From: Thomasclavelia sp.
GTDB taxonomy: Bacteria > Bacillota_I > Bacilli_A > Erysipelotrichales > Coprobacillaceae
Reading direction: 5' to 3'
Assembly: GCA_020025035.1 (NCBI GenBank)
Contig: JAHHSU010000042.1
Coordinates: forward strand, 1 to 9,835
Length of the DNA: 9,835 nt
The translations under genes and the position numbers were made by a program. Position 1 is the first letter of the stretch; each line of letters opens with the position of its first letter. Shown here in pieces: positions 1-6,467 of this stretch. The notes under the pieces are model-generated. The model was not told where the DNA came from. It was given only the letters and a program-made list of their open reading frames with translations, and made no database searches.

Positions 1-83
1 TATGGTTGAATTAATATTTTTGTATGATAATATAAATATATTCTTTAACCTACGATGTATATATTATAAAGTATGTACAAAGA

Positions 84-89
84 TATAAT
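84..89 (+). promoter_or_regulatory. possible -10 box upstream of the pseudouridine synthase gene
   Basis: TATAAT at 84-89 matches the sigma-A -10 consensus exactly and lies 26 bases before the chosen ATG at 116. No good -35 box sits 16-18 bases upstream, and the DNA is so A/T-rich that such hexamers arise by chance. The box is also the right arm of an all-A/T 8-bp inverted repeat (61-68 with 84-91). Nothing else is recognisable in 1-101, so this is the best but weak promoter candidate for the first gene cluster. Confidence 0.25.
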
Positions 90-101
90 ATTTTAAAAGT
101 T

Positions 102-110
102 AAAGGGTGG
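102..110 (+). promoter_or_regulatory. ribosome binding site that sets the start of the pseudouridine synthase
   Basis: AAAGGGTGG resembles AAAGGAGG and ends 5 bases before ATG 116. The in-frame GTG at 107 lies inside this site, so it would have no Shine-Dalgarno of its own and is not the likely start. Confidence 0.7.
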
Positions 111-115
111 TAAAT

Positions 116-973
116 ATGATAAAAATAGTAGAAAAAGAAACACCATTATTAGAATATCTATATGAAATATATCCATCAAAATCTAAAAAAGAGGTAAAAA
201 ATATTTTATCTTATGGGCATGTAACAATCAATCATAAGATACAAACACAATACAATTATATACTTCATATTGGAGATAAAGTGGAAATTACTCAAAATAA
301 AAAAAGAATCGAGATAGATATTCTTTATGAAGACAATGATTTGATTGTGATTAACAAACCATCTGGTTTACTTTCTATGGCAAGTGATAAGGAAAAAATG
401 AAAACTGCATACCATAAGGTAAGAGAATATTTAAGACAAAAAAATCCACAGATGAAAGTATTTATTGTTCATCGATTAGATCAAGATACATCAGGTGTAC
501 TTATTTTTGCAAAAAATGAAACAATAAAAAATCAGTTACAAAATTCATGGAATGATTTGGTAAAACTAAGAAGTTATATTGCAATTGTAGAAGGAAGTGT
601 TTCTTGTTCTAACCAAACAATTAGTTCTTATTTAAAAGAAAATAAAACCAAAATGGTTTATTCTTCAACAAATAAAAAAGATGGGAAATTGGCAATTACA
701 CACTATCAATTATTAAGTAAAAGCAAATATTATTCAATGTTGCAAGTAAAACTTGATACAGGAAGAAAGAATCAAATTCGAGTACATATGCATGATATAG
801 GACATCCAATTATAGGTGATAAAAAATATGGAGCTACAAGTAATCCAATTCAAAGATTAGGGTTGCATAGTCAACGTGTAGAAGTGGTTCACCCTGTTAC
901 TTCTAAGTTATTATGCTTTGAAGCACCTATTCCAGATGAGTTTATATATTTAATGGAACGTAGGAGGAAATAA
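116..973 (+). CDS. RluA-family 23S rRNA/tRNA pseudouridine synthase with S4 domain
   Basis: Predicted cytoplasmic enzyme that isomerises specific uridines in structured RNA to pseudouridine. At 285 aa it has the usual length for RluA/RluD-type enzymes. An S4-like RNA-binding domain occupies about residues 10-60 (including SYGHVTINHK). The catalytic domain opens with YEDNDLIVINKPSG (71-84) and carries the family signature HRLDQDTSG (119-127), in which Asp122 is the expected nucleophile. The conserved C-terminal block TGRKNQIRVHMHDIGHPIIG follows, with Asn where many members have His (RxHQIR). The S4 domain favours an RluD-like or YhcT/YlyB-like member over the S4-lacking RluA, but the target uridine cannot be read from the sequence, so no symbol is given. 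The stop is one base before the next gene's ATG, implying co-transcription. The start at ATG 116 is chosen over GTG 107, which is part of the ribosome binding site. Confidence 0.9.
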   Translation: MIKIVEKETPLLEYLYEIYPSKSKKEVKNILSYGHVTINHKIQTQYNYILHIGDKVEITQNKKRIEIDILYEDNDLIVINKPSGLLSMASDKEKMKTAYHKVREYLRQKNPQMKVFIVHRLDQDTSGVLIFAKNETIKNQLQNSWNDLVKLRSYIAIVEGSVSCSNQTISSYLKENKTKMVYSSTNKKDGKLAITHYQLLSKSKYYSMLQVKLDTGRKNQIRVHMHDIGHPIIGDKKYGATSNPIQRLGLHSQRVEVVHPVTSKLLCFEAPIPDEFIYLMERRRK

Positions 974-974
974 T

Positions 975-1847
975 ATGAATATAAATCGTATAGAATCCAA
1001 TAAAGATAAATGGCCAATTAGTATTCTTTGTAAGGATCATGTAATCAATCCTAAAGGAGTAATTCAAATTATTCATGATATAGGAAAATATAAAGAATAT
1101 TATTTAGAAATGGCAGAGTATTTTAATAAACAAGGATATATTGTAGTGATTCATGATCAAAGAGGTCATGGTCAAAGTGTAATAGATGTTAATGATTTAG
1201 GTTATTTTGGTAAGTTAGGAGCAAGTTATTTAATTGATGATATATATCAAGTTAATCAATGGATTAAAGGACAATATTCTCATTTACCAGTTATATTATT
1301 AGGTCATGGAATAGGATGTATTGAAATAATGAATTATCTAAAATTGTATGATCATACGATTTCAGGTGTTATTATGTATCAAAGTCCTAGTAAAAATAGA
1401 TTAGCAAATATTGATAAAACTATTGTTTATTTACTGACAAAAATAAAAGGAAAATATTATCGTAGTCAACGTATGTTTTCATTATTTTATAGACCTTATA
1501 AAAAAAATATAACTACTAAACATAAGTGGACATATCAAAATGATTCTACTATAGATAAACATGTTCCTACATTAATAGGAGTTTATCATTTATTTTCTTT
1601 AATGGATAATGCCTATGATAAAAATAGTTGGCATGGTATTTTTCAAGTTCCAATTCATTTTGTAAGTAGTATAGGATGTCCATATCAAAAAAACGTAACC
1701 TCATTTTTCTTACAACAAAAATTTTTATATCAAATTGGATATCATCAAATTACACAATGGTTGGATTCATGTGATAACCAACAGCAGATGGGTCAAAGTT
1801 CATATGAGAACGTAATGCAGTGGATGGATACTATAATAGACGCGTAG
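975..1847 (+). CDS. alpha/beta-hydrolase-fold protein, probable pseudoenzyme (monoacylglycerol-lipase-like lineage)
   Basis: A 290-aa soluble protein with no signal peptide, resembling the Hydrolase_4 / serine aminopeptidase S33 group that includes bacterial monoacylglycerol and lysophospholipases. Visible landmarks are IIHDIGKYKEYYLEMAEYF (32-50, usually beginning HG), DQRGHGQS (61-68), a nucleophile-elbow region VILLGHGIGCIEIM (106-119), the cap-region match KWTYQNDSTID (184-194), and a C-terminal IPxxxxS-like strand at 225-240. The nucleophile Ser of GHSxG is Gly112 (GGA at 1308-1310). By alignment from memory, the acid before Pro236 is Cys235 and the catalytic His falls at Gln269. If so, the whole triad is lost although the frame, length and ribosome site (AGGAGG, 962-967) are intact. 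It could be a binding or scaffold protein, or a hydrolase using other residues; function is unknown. It starts one base after the upstream stop and precedes sbcD. Confidence 0.8.
   Translation: MNINRIESNKDKWPISILCKDHVINPKGVIQIIHDIGKYKEYYLEMAEYFNKQGYIVVIHDQRGHGQSVIDVNDLGYFGKLGASYLIDDIYQVNQWIKGQYSHLPVILLGHGIGCIEIMNYLKLYDHTISGVIMYQSPSKNRLANIDKTIVYLLTKIKGKYYRSQRMFSLFYRPYKKNITTKHKWTYQNDSTIDKHVPTLIGVYHLFSLMDNAYDKNSWHGIFQVPIHFVSSIGCPYQKNVTSFFLQQKFLYQIGYHQITQWLDSCDNQQQMGQSSYENVMQWMDTIIDA
1832..1837 (+). promoter_or_regulatory. possible internal -10 box for sbcD-sbcC
   Basis: A perfect TATAAT lies at the end of the hydrolase gene, immediately before the small hairpin at 1838-1853. Transcription from it would begin near 1844, in the hairpin loop, so the new RNA would lack the left arm and escape termination. 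There is no convincing -35 box around 1809-1815, so this may be chance. Confidence 0.25.
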
Positions 1848-1856
1848 GCGTCTTTT
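1838..1856 (+). terminator. small intrinsic-terminator-like hairpin with the hydrolase stop codon in its loop
   Basis: AGACGC (1838-1843) pairs perfectly with GCGTCT (1848-1853) around a GTAG loop, followed by TTT. The stem is the most G/C-rich patch in the area, but it is only 6 bp and the T tract is short before AAAC, so termination is probably partial. The TAG stop of the upstream gene (1845-1847) lies in the loop. It sits 29 bases upstream of sbcD. Confidence 0.45.
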
Positions 1857-1884
1857 AAACTAGAAAAAGAAAGGAAATAATAAT

Positions 1885-3021
1885 ATGAAATTTGTACATA
1901 TAGGAGATTTACATTTAGGTAAAGTGCTAAACCATCATTCTATGATATTACAACAAGAAATCGTCATGTTTCAAATTTTAGAGTACATGCATCAAGAAAA
2001 AATTCCAATACTTGTTATTGCAGGAGATGTGTATGATCGTTTAGTTCCGCCTGTTGATGCCATTGATTTATTTCATCGCTTTGTTGAAAAAGCAATTCTA
2101 GATTATCATATTAAGATTTTAATGATTAGTGGGAATCATGATAGTCATGAAAGATTACAATTTGCAAACTCTATTTTGAAACAACAAGGATTAATTATTA
2201 GCAGTGTATTTGAAAAAGAAATAATGACATATGAATATGATAATGTGGTATTTCATTTATTACCTTTTGTAAAACCAGTAGATGTAAAAACATATTTTCC
2301 TAATGATCAAATCACAAGTTATCAAGATGCTATGAAGGTAATCATGAATCATCACTTATTGGATAAAAATAAAACGAATGTTATGGTTACACATCAGTTT
2401 GTTGCAAGTAATAAGGACTCATTAATTCAAAGTGAATCAGAAGTTATTTTAAGTGTTGGAGGAACAGAGGTTATAGATGTGCATTTATTTGATGAGTATG
2501 ATTATGTTGCACTTGGTCATTTACATGCTCCTCAGTCAATTAGCAGGGAAACTGTAAGGTATAGTGGGTCATTATTAAGATATTCGTTTGATGAAGTAAA
2601 ACAAAATAAATCAGTTACAGTTGTAGAAGTGGATAATGGTATTAAAGTAGATACTATAGCTTTTTTACCTGAGCTAACATTAATGAAATATCAAGGAAAG
2701 TGTGCTGATTTTCTAGATATTCATCATAGTATCGTGACTAATGTGAATGACTATATATTTTTTGAATTAACAGATGAAAGATTAATTCCTAATGCAATGG
2801 ATCAATTAAGAAAAATATACCCAAATGTATTACAAATTAACTATATTTATCTAAATCAAAACAATGAATATCAACATGTAGTTGATTTAAATAAAGTAAA
2901 TGAACATGAAGCGTTTAATGAATTTTATCAACTAATAAGAGGTAAAGCATTATCAAAGGAAACCTTAGAAATTGTAAATGAAATTATGGAAGAGGTAGGT
3001 GATTTTAATGAAACCAATTAG
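1885..3021 (+). CDS. sbcD: exonuclease SbcD (Mre11-type nuclease subunit of SbcCD)
   Basis: Metallo-phosphoesterase nuclease subunit of the SbcCD complex, which cuts DNA hairpins and protein-blocked or double-strand ends with SbcC. At 378 aa it has normal SbcD length. All phosphodiesterase motifs for the two-metal (Mn) site are present: GDLHLG with Asp8 and His10, AGDVYD with Asp48, SGNHD with Asn84, His85 and Asp86, THQF with His170, and GHLH with His212 and His214. The SbcD-typical stretch RYSGSLLRYSFDE follows the last motif, and the C-terminal ~100 residues match the capping/SbcC-contact region. The start is ATG 1885 behind AAAGGA (1870-1875). The gene follows a weak terminator-like hairpin with little room for a promoter, so it is read through from upstream or from a promoter inside the preceding gene. 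Its end overlaps sbcC by 14 bp, suggesting translational coupling and balanced subunit synthesis. Confidence 0.97.
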   Translation: MKFVHIGDLHLGKVLNHHSMILQQEIVMFQILEYMHQEKIPILVIAGDVYDRLVPPVDAIDLFHRFVEKAILDYHIKILMISGNHDSHERLQFANSILKQQGLIISSVFEKEIMTYEYDNVVFHLLPFVKPVDVKTYFPNDQITSYQDAMKVIMNHHLLDKNKTNVMVTHQFVASNKDSLIQSESEVILSVGGTEVIDVHLFDEYDYVALGHLHAPQSISRETVRYSGSLLRYSFDEVKQNKSVTVVEVDNGIKVDTIAFLPELTLMKYQGKCADFLDIHHSIVTNVNDYIFFELTDERLIPNAMDQLRKIYPNVLQINYIYLNQNNEYQHVVDLNKVNEHEAFNEFYQLIRGKALSKETLEIVNEIMEEVGDFNETN

Positions 3022-6000
3022 TTTAGAAATGGCTGCTTTTGGTCCATATGATAAGGTAGTTTGTATTGATTTTAAAAAAATTAGTGAACAAGGATTATTT
3101 TTAATTACTGGTCCAACAGGAAGTGGAAAAACTTCTATTTTTGATGCAATCGTATTTGCTTTGTATGGAGAAGCTAGTGGGAATTTTCGTGATCCTAAAC
3201 AATTAAGATGTGATTTTGCTAGTGAAAAACAAGAAACATATGTAGATTTATTGTTTGAATTTAGAAATGAAATTTATCATATTAGAAGAAATCCACAGTA
3301 TCAAAAAAAAGGTAGAAAAACTCCAATATCTTCTCAAGCATTATTAGAAATGCCGGGAAATAAATCTATTTCTGGTACAAAAGCAGTAGATAAAAAGATT
3401 AGTGAATTATTAGGAATTGACGTATTACAATTTAAAAAAATAGCTATGATTGCTCAAGGAGAATTTACTAAATTAATTTATGCTTCAAGTGATGAAAAAG
3501 AGAAAATATTTAGAAAGTTATTTGATACCCATAAATATGAAATGTTTGAACTTAAAATAAAAGAAAAATACACTTCACTAAAGAAAAAAATGGAAAATTA
3601 TGAGATACAAATAAGTACTTTAAAAAAACAATTGTATTTAAAAAGTGATAAGGTCATAATGAGTGAATATTTAATGGATATTAAGCATTTATTACAAAAC
3701 CTTGAGGATGAAGTTAAAGCAATAGAAATAAAAAGAAATCATTTTAATGAACAGTTACTAATAACAAATAAACGTTATATTGTGGAAAAAGAAACAAATA
3801 AAAAAATAGAACGTTTGAATATAGTGAAAAATAAGATAGATTTATTGGATCAAAAAAAAGCATACTTTCAACAAATTAACCAACGTATTATATTTGCAAA
3901 TCATGCAAGAACGTGTAACGTTTTAGATATTCAATACCATAATTATCAACAACTTATAGTGAATGTAAATCAAAATAATAAAGAGAATGATTTGTTGATT
4001 CAATCATTAGAGGAGAATATGAATACTCTTTATCCTAAGTATAATGAGATTACAATGATAAAACAAAAGATTCAAGAACGCTATGTAACTATTGAAAAAT
4101 TAAAGGAACAATCTAGAAAGATAGAAAATCAAAATAAAATATTAAATGATCTTACAAAGTATAAACAAACATTAGATCATCTTTTAAATCATAAAGAGGA
4201 AATAGATCAACAAATGAAGCGTTGTTTAGAGCATATTGAACAAATTGAAAATGATCTCGTGTTAAATCAACAACTTCCTAAGCAAATGTTGGATGTACAA
4301 GAAATGATTATGAAGTTACATCAAGATATTTTAACAAGTCAACATATAGAAAAATTGCATCAAGAAATATCTTATCATCAACAACTTATTGATTGTCTTG
4401 TAAAGGAGTATCAAAATAAAGAGCAACAATTTATTCAGTGTAGTAATGAGTATCTTCAATATGAATCGATGTATTTACAATCACAAGCTGGGATTCTTGC
4501 AAAGGATTTAAAGGAAGGAATAGCATGTCCAGTTTGTGGTAGTCACCATCATCCTCTTTTAGCAACAATGAATGATCAAATGTTAAGTGAAGAAGATTTA
4601 AAGGAGAAAAAAACATCTTTAGATCTTTTGAAAAAAGAAAAAGAAGACTTATATTTTAAATTAAATCAAGAAAATCAACAGTTAGAATTTAAAAATGAAT
4701 CTATCAAAGCAGAAGAAAAAAGATTAATATTTTTTCAAGATTTAAAAGATTTAAATACACAATATGATCAGCATACTAAGCAGTTAGATAAGTTAACTAT
4801 TTTAAAAGCACAATTAGATACAAAACAACAAAAATTAATGGAATATAAAGATCAAATGAAAGTATTGAATATTCAGTTTGAACAAGTGAGTACAAAAATT
4901 GGTCAAACTGAAAATAATATTGCTAATTTACAAGGACAACTAGACCAAAATTATTGTAATGAATCATTAGAAGAAACTATTCAGAAAATGAATGATTTAG
5001 TACAATTAAACAAAAATCAAGAAGATCAAATTGAAAATATTGTTAGCAGCTATCAAAAACTTTTATCAGATCTAGATAAGTCAAGAGGAAAAAGTAATTC
5101 TTATCATCAACAATTATTACAATTAAAAAAGGATAGTCAAGAAGTATACCAACAATTTACTGATTTGGTAAATCAACATTTTAGTTCAATAGAAAATTAT
5201 AAATTAGCCTTAGAGGATGTACAAAAAATAGAAGAATTACAAACTTTATTACAACATTATCAACTTGAATTACATCAATATACAAATGAACATGAACAAC
5301 TTAGTAAAGAATTGTTACGTTTTGAATTAATGGATTTACGCTCATTACAAAATGACATTGAACAACTTCAAATCGATTATCAATGTCAAGATGATAAATA
5401 TCAAGAGAAGTTGTCACTGTGGAAAAACCAAAAAAATATTATTCAACAAATGGATCAAATTCATCATTCGATAAATGATATATCTTTGTTATATGAACAA
5501 ATTTATGATTTATATAGTGTGACATCTGGGAACAATGAATTAAAATTGTCTTTTGAACGTTATATTTTAGCGATGTACTTTGAACAAATTATTGAACTTT
5601 CTAATATAAGATTTTATGAAATGAGTAATCATCGATATAAAATGCTTCGAAAAAAAGAACGAGGGCAAAGACAATCAGGATTAGATTTAGAAGTACAAGA
5701 TTTTGAAAGTGGAACGATAAGAGATATTAAGACGCTTTCTGGTGGGGAGGCATTTAAAGCTGCATTATGTTTGGCACTTGGTCTTTCCGATATGATACAA
5801 AATTATGTTGGTGGTATTGAACTAAACATCTTATTCATTGATGAAGGATTTGGTTCCTTAGATTATCAGTCATTACAATCAGCAATGCAAGTATTATTAC
5901 AATTAAAAGAAAATAATAAAATGATTGGAATTATTAGTCACGTTCAAGAATTAAAAAATCAAATAGATAATCAAATTGTAATTACGAAGCAAAATGTTGG

Positions 6001-6025
6001 TAGTAAGGTGAATGTAAATATATAG
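3008..6025 (+). CDS. sbcC: exonuclease SbcC (Rad50/SMC-type ATPase subunit of SbcCD)
   Basis: ABC-type ATPase partner of SbcD that binds DNA and gates the nuclease; cytoplasmic, nucleoid-associated. At 1005 aa it has the expected length. Order of elements: Walker A GPTGSGKT (35-42); Q-loop IAQGEF near 150; a long Gln/Lys/Glu/Leu-rich coiled coil to about 500; the zinc hook CPVC (Cys507 and Cys510); a returning coiled coil to about 830; then the C-terminal lobe with ABC signature LSGGE (910-914), Walker B ILFIDE (941-946) followed by the D-loop GFGSLD, and switch His978 in IISHVQEL. ATG 3008 is preferred to the in-frame GTG at 2999 because AGGTGA (2997-3002) makes a ribosome site 5 bases before ATG and itself contains that GTG. 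The start lies inside sbcD. A strong terminator follows the stop by 8 bases. Nothing looks degraded. Confidence 0.97.
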   Translation: MKPISLEMAAFGPYDKVVCIDFKKISEQGLFLITGPTGSGKTSIFDAIVFALYGEASGNFRDPKQLRCDFASEKQETYVDLLFEFRNEIYHIRRNPQYQKKGRKTPISSQALLEMPGNKSISGTKAVDKKISELLGIDVLQFKKIAMIAQGEFTKLIYASSDEKEKIFRKLFDTHKYEMFELKIKEKYTSLKKKMENYEIQISTLKKQLYLKSDKVIMSEYLMDIKHLLQNLEDEVKAIEIKRNHFNEQLLITNKRYIVEKETNKKIERLNIVKNKIDLLDQKKAYFQQINQRIIFANHARTCNVLDIQYHNYQQLIVNVNQNNKENDLLIQSLEENMNTLYPKYNEITMIKQKIQERYVTIEKLKEQSRKIENQNKILNDLTKYKQTLDHLLNHKEEIDQQMKRCLEHIEQIENDLVLNQQLPKQMLDVQEMIMKLHQDILTSQHIEKLHQEISYHQQLIDCLVKEYQNKEQQFIQCSNEYLQYESMYLQSQAGILAKDLKEGIACPVCGSHHHPLLATMNDQMLSEEDLKEKKTSLDLLKKEKEDLYFKLNQENQQLEFKNESIKAEEKRLIFFQDLKDLNTQYDQHTKQLDKLTILKAQLDTKQQKLMEYKDQMKVLNIQFEQVSTKIGQTENNIANLQGQLDQNYCNESLEETIQKMNDLVQLNKNQEDQIENIVSSYQKLLSDLDKSRGKSNSYHQQLLQLKKDSQEVYQQFTDLVNQHFSSIENYKLALEDVQKIEELQTLLQHYQLELHQYTNEHEQLSKELLRFELMDLRSLQNDIEQLQIDYQCQDDKYQEKLSLWKNQKNIIQQMDQIHHSINDISLLYEQIYDLYSVTSGNNELKLSFERYILAMYFEQIIELSNIRFYEMSNHRYKMLRKKERGQRQSGLDLEVQDFESGTIRDIKTLSGGEAFKAALCLALGLSDMIQNYVGGIELNILFIDEGFGSLDYQSLQSAMQVLLQLKENNKMIGIISHVQELKNQIDNQIVITKQNVGSKVNVNI

Positions 6026-6033
6026 AAAGTAAT

Positions 6034-6067
6034 AAATGGAGTAAATATCATGTTTACTCCATTTTTT
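6034..6067 (+). terminator. strong intrinsic terminator after sbcC
   Basis: A perfect 12-bp stem, AAATGGAGTAAA (6034-6045) with TTTACTCCATTT (6053-6064), encloses a 7-base loop and runs into six T (6062-6067). It begins 8 bases after the sbcC stop and ends before the next promoter, so it separates the sbcDC cluster from the metal-resistance operon. Confidence 0.9.
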
Positions 6068-6081
6068 AATGATATATAAAA

Positions 6082-6110
6082 TTGACAAGTTTAATTAAAA
6101 ATATTAATAT
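6082..6110 (+). promoter_or_regulatory. sigma-A promoter of the metal-resistance operon
   Basis: A perfect -35 box TTGACA (6082-6087) is followed after 17 bases by TAATAT (6105-6110), a 4-of-6 match to the -10 consensus. The predicted start is near 6117. The -10 box is inside the left arm of the 6104-6133 inverted repeat, so bound repressor would block polymerase directly. Confidence 0.7.
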
Positions 6111-6133
6111 ATGAATATATGTTCATATATTAA
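6104..6133 (+). promoter_or_regulatory. operator for the ArsR-family metal sensor (12-6-12 inverted repeat)
   Basis: TTAATATATGAA (6104-6115) and its exact reverse complement TTCATATATTAA (6122-6133) are separated by TATATG. The TGAA-N6-TTCA core with A/T-rich flanks is the established pattern of SmtB/CzrA/CadC operators. It covers the -10 box and predicted transcription start, fitting repression of the downstream repressor-pump genes without metal. Assignment is by pattern and position only. Confidence 0.8.
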
Positions 6134-6148
6134 GAAAGGAGAGATAGA

Positions 6149-6451
6149 ATGGATAGCCATTTTAGTGAAGAAACATTGTATCAGTTAGCAGATTTGTTTA
6201 AAGTATTTGGTGATAGTACAAGAATTAAAATTATATGTGTTTTATTTCAAAAAGAAATGTGTGTGTACGATTTAGCACATACATTAAATATGGGACAATC
6301 CGCAATCTCACATCAATTAAGAGTGTTAAAACAAGCTAAATTAGTAAAATGCAGAAGAGAAGGAAAGTCGATGTATTATTCATTAGATGATGATCATGTA
6401 AGACAAATCTTTGATGCGGGATATGCGCATGTTACACATGGAAGTAAATAA
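6149..6451 (+). CDS. ArsR/SmtB-family metal-sensing repressor, CzrA-like (zinc/cobalt type)
   Basis: A 100-aa winged-helix dimeric repressor expected to bind the inverted repeat just upstream and release it on metal binding. The DNA-recognition helix-turn-helix is LNMGQSAISHQLRVLKQAKLV (46-66) with the wing REGKSMYYSL (70-79). The C-terminal helix carries Asp81, His83, His94 and His97, in the D-x-H...H-x-x-H spacing of the alpha-5 zinc/cobalt site known from Staphylococcus aureus CzrA and SmtB. Helix 3 has KEMCVYDL, where Cys38 matches the first Cys of the ELCVCDL arsenic/cadmium site but Tyr40 replaces the second, so a full thiolate site is unlikely. The expected inducer is therefore Zn(II) or Co(II), not arsenite. 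The start is ATG 6149 behind AAAGGAG, 7 bases upstream. The stop is 16 bases before the ATPase start. Orthology to czrA is likely but not proven. Confidence 0.93.
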   Translation: MDSHFSEETLYQLADLFKVFGDSTRIKIICVLFQKEMCVYDLAHTLNMGQSAISHQLRVLKQAKLVKCRREGKSMYYSLDDDHVRQIFDAGYAHVTHGSK

Positions 6452-6454
6452 GAT

Positions 6455-6460
6455 GGGGGG
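6455..6460 (+). promoter_or_regulatory. unusual G-tract ribosome binding site of the metal ATPase
   Basis: Six consecutive G end 7 bases before ATG 6468, the only likely Shine-Dalgarno element for the pump. It differs from the AAAGGAG-type sites of neighbouring genes and must rely partly on G-U pairs. Another ATG at 6453 overlaps this tract and has only a weak GGAAG upstream, so 6468 is preferred. Confidence 0.5.
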
Positions 6461-6467
6461 AAACAAG

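Noticed and set aside
61..91. 8-bp inverted repeat ATATTATA / TATAATAT as an operator upstream of the first gene
   Set aside because: It is composed only of A and T with a 15-base loop, which is common by chance in this DNA, and no regulator is linked to it.
107..115. GTG start for the pseudouridine synthase, 3 codons upstream of ATG 116
   Set aside because: The GTG is part of the Shine-Dalgarno sequence AAAGGGTGG and would have no ribosome site of its own.
2999..3007. GTG start for sbcC, 3 codons upstream of ATG 3008
   Set aside because: It falls inside AGGTGA, which serves ATG 3008, and the family N terminus begins at MKPISLEMAAFG.
4431..4616. 61-codon open frame on the - strand
   Set aside because: It lies wholly inside sbcC around the zinc hook, has no ribosome site, and its sequence is the antisense of a conserved protein region.
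6411..6467. Longer N terminus for the metal ATPase from ATG 6411
   Set aside because: It overlaps the repressor gene by about 40 bases, has no ribosome site, and the added 19 residues (rich in Met, Arg and Lys) do not belong to an HMA domain.
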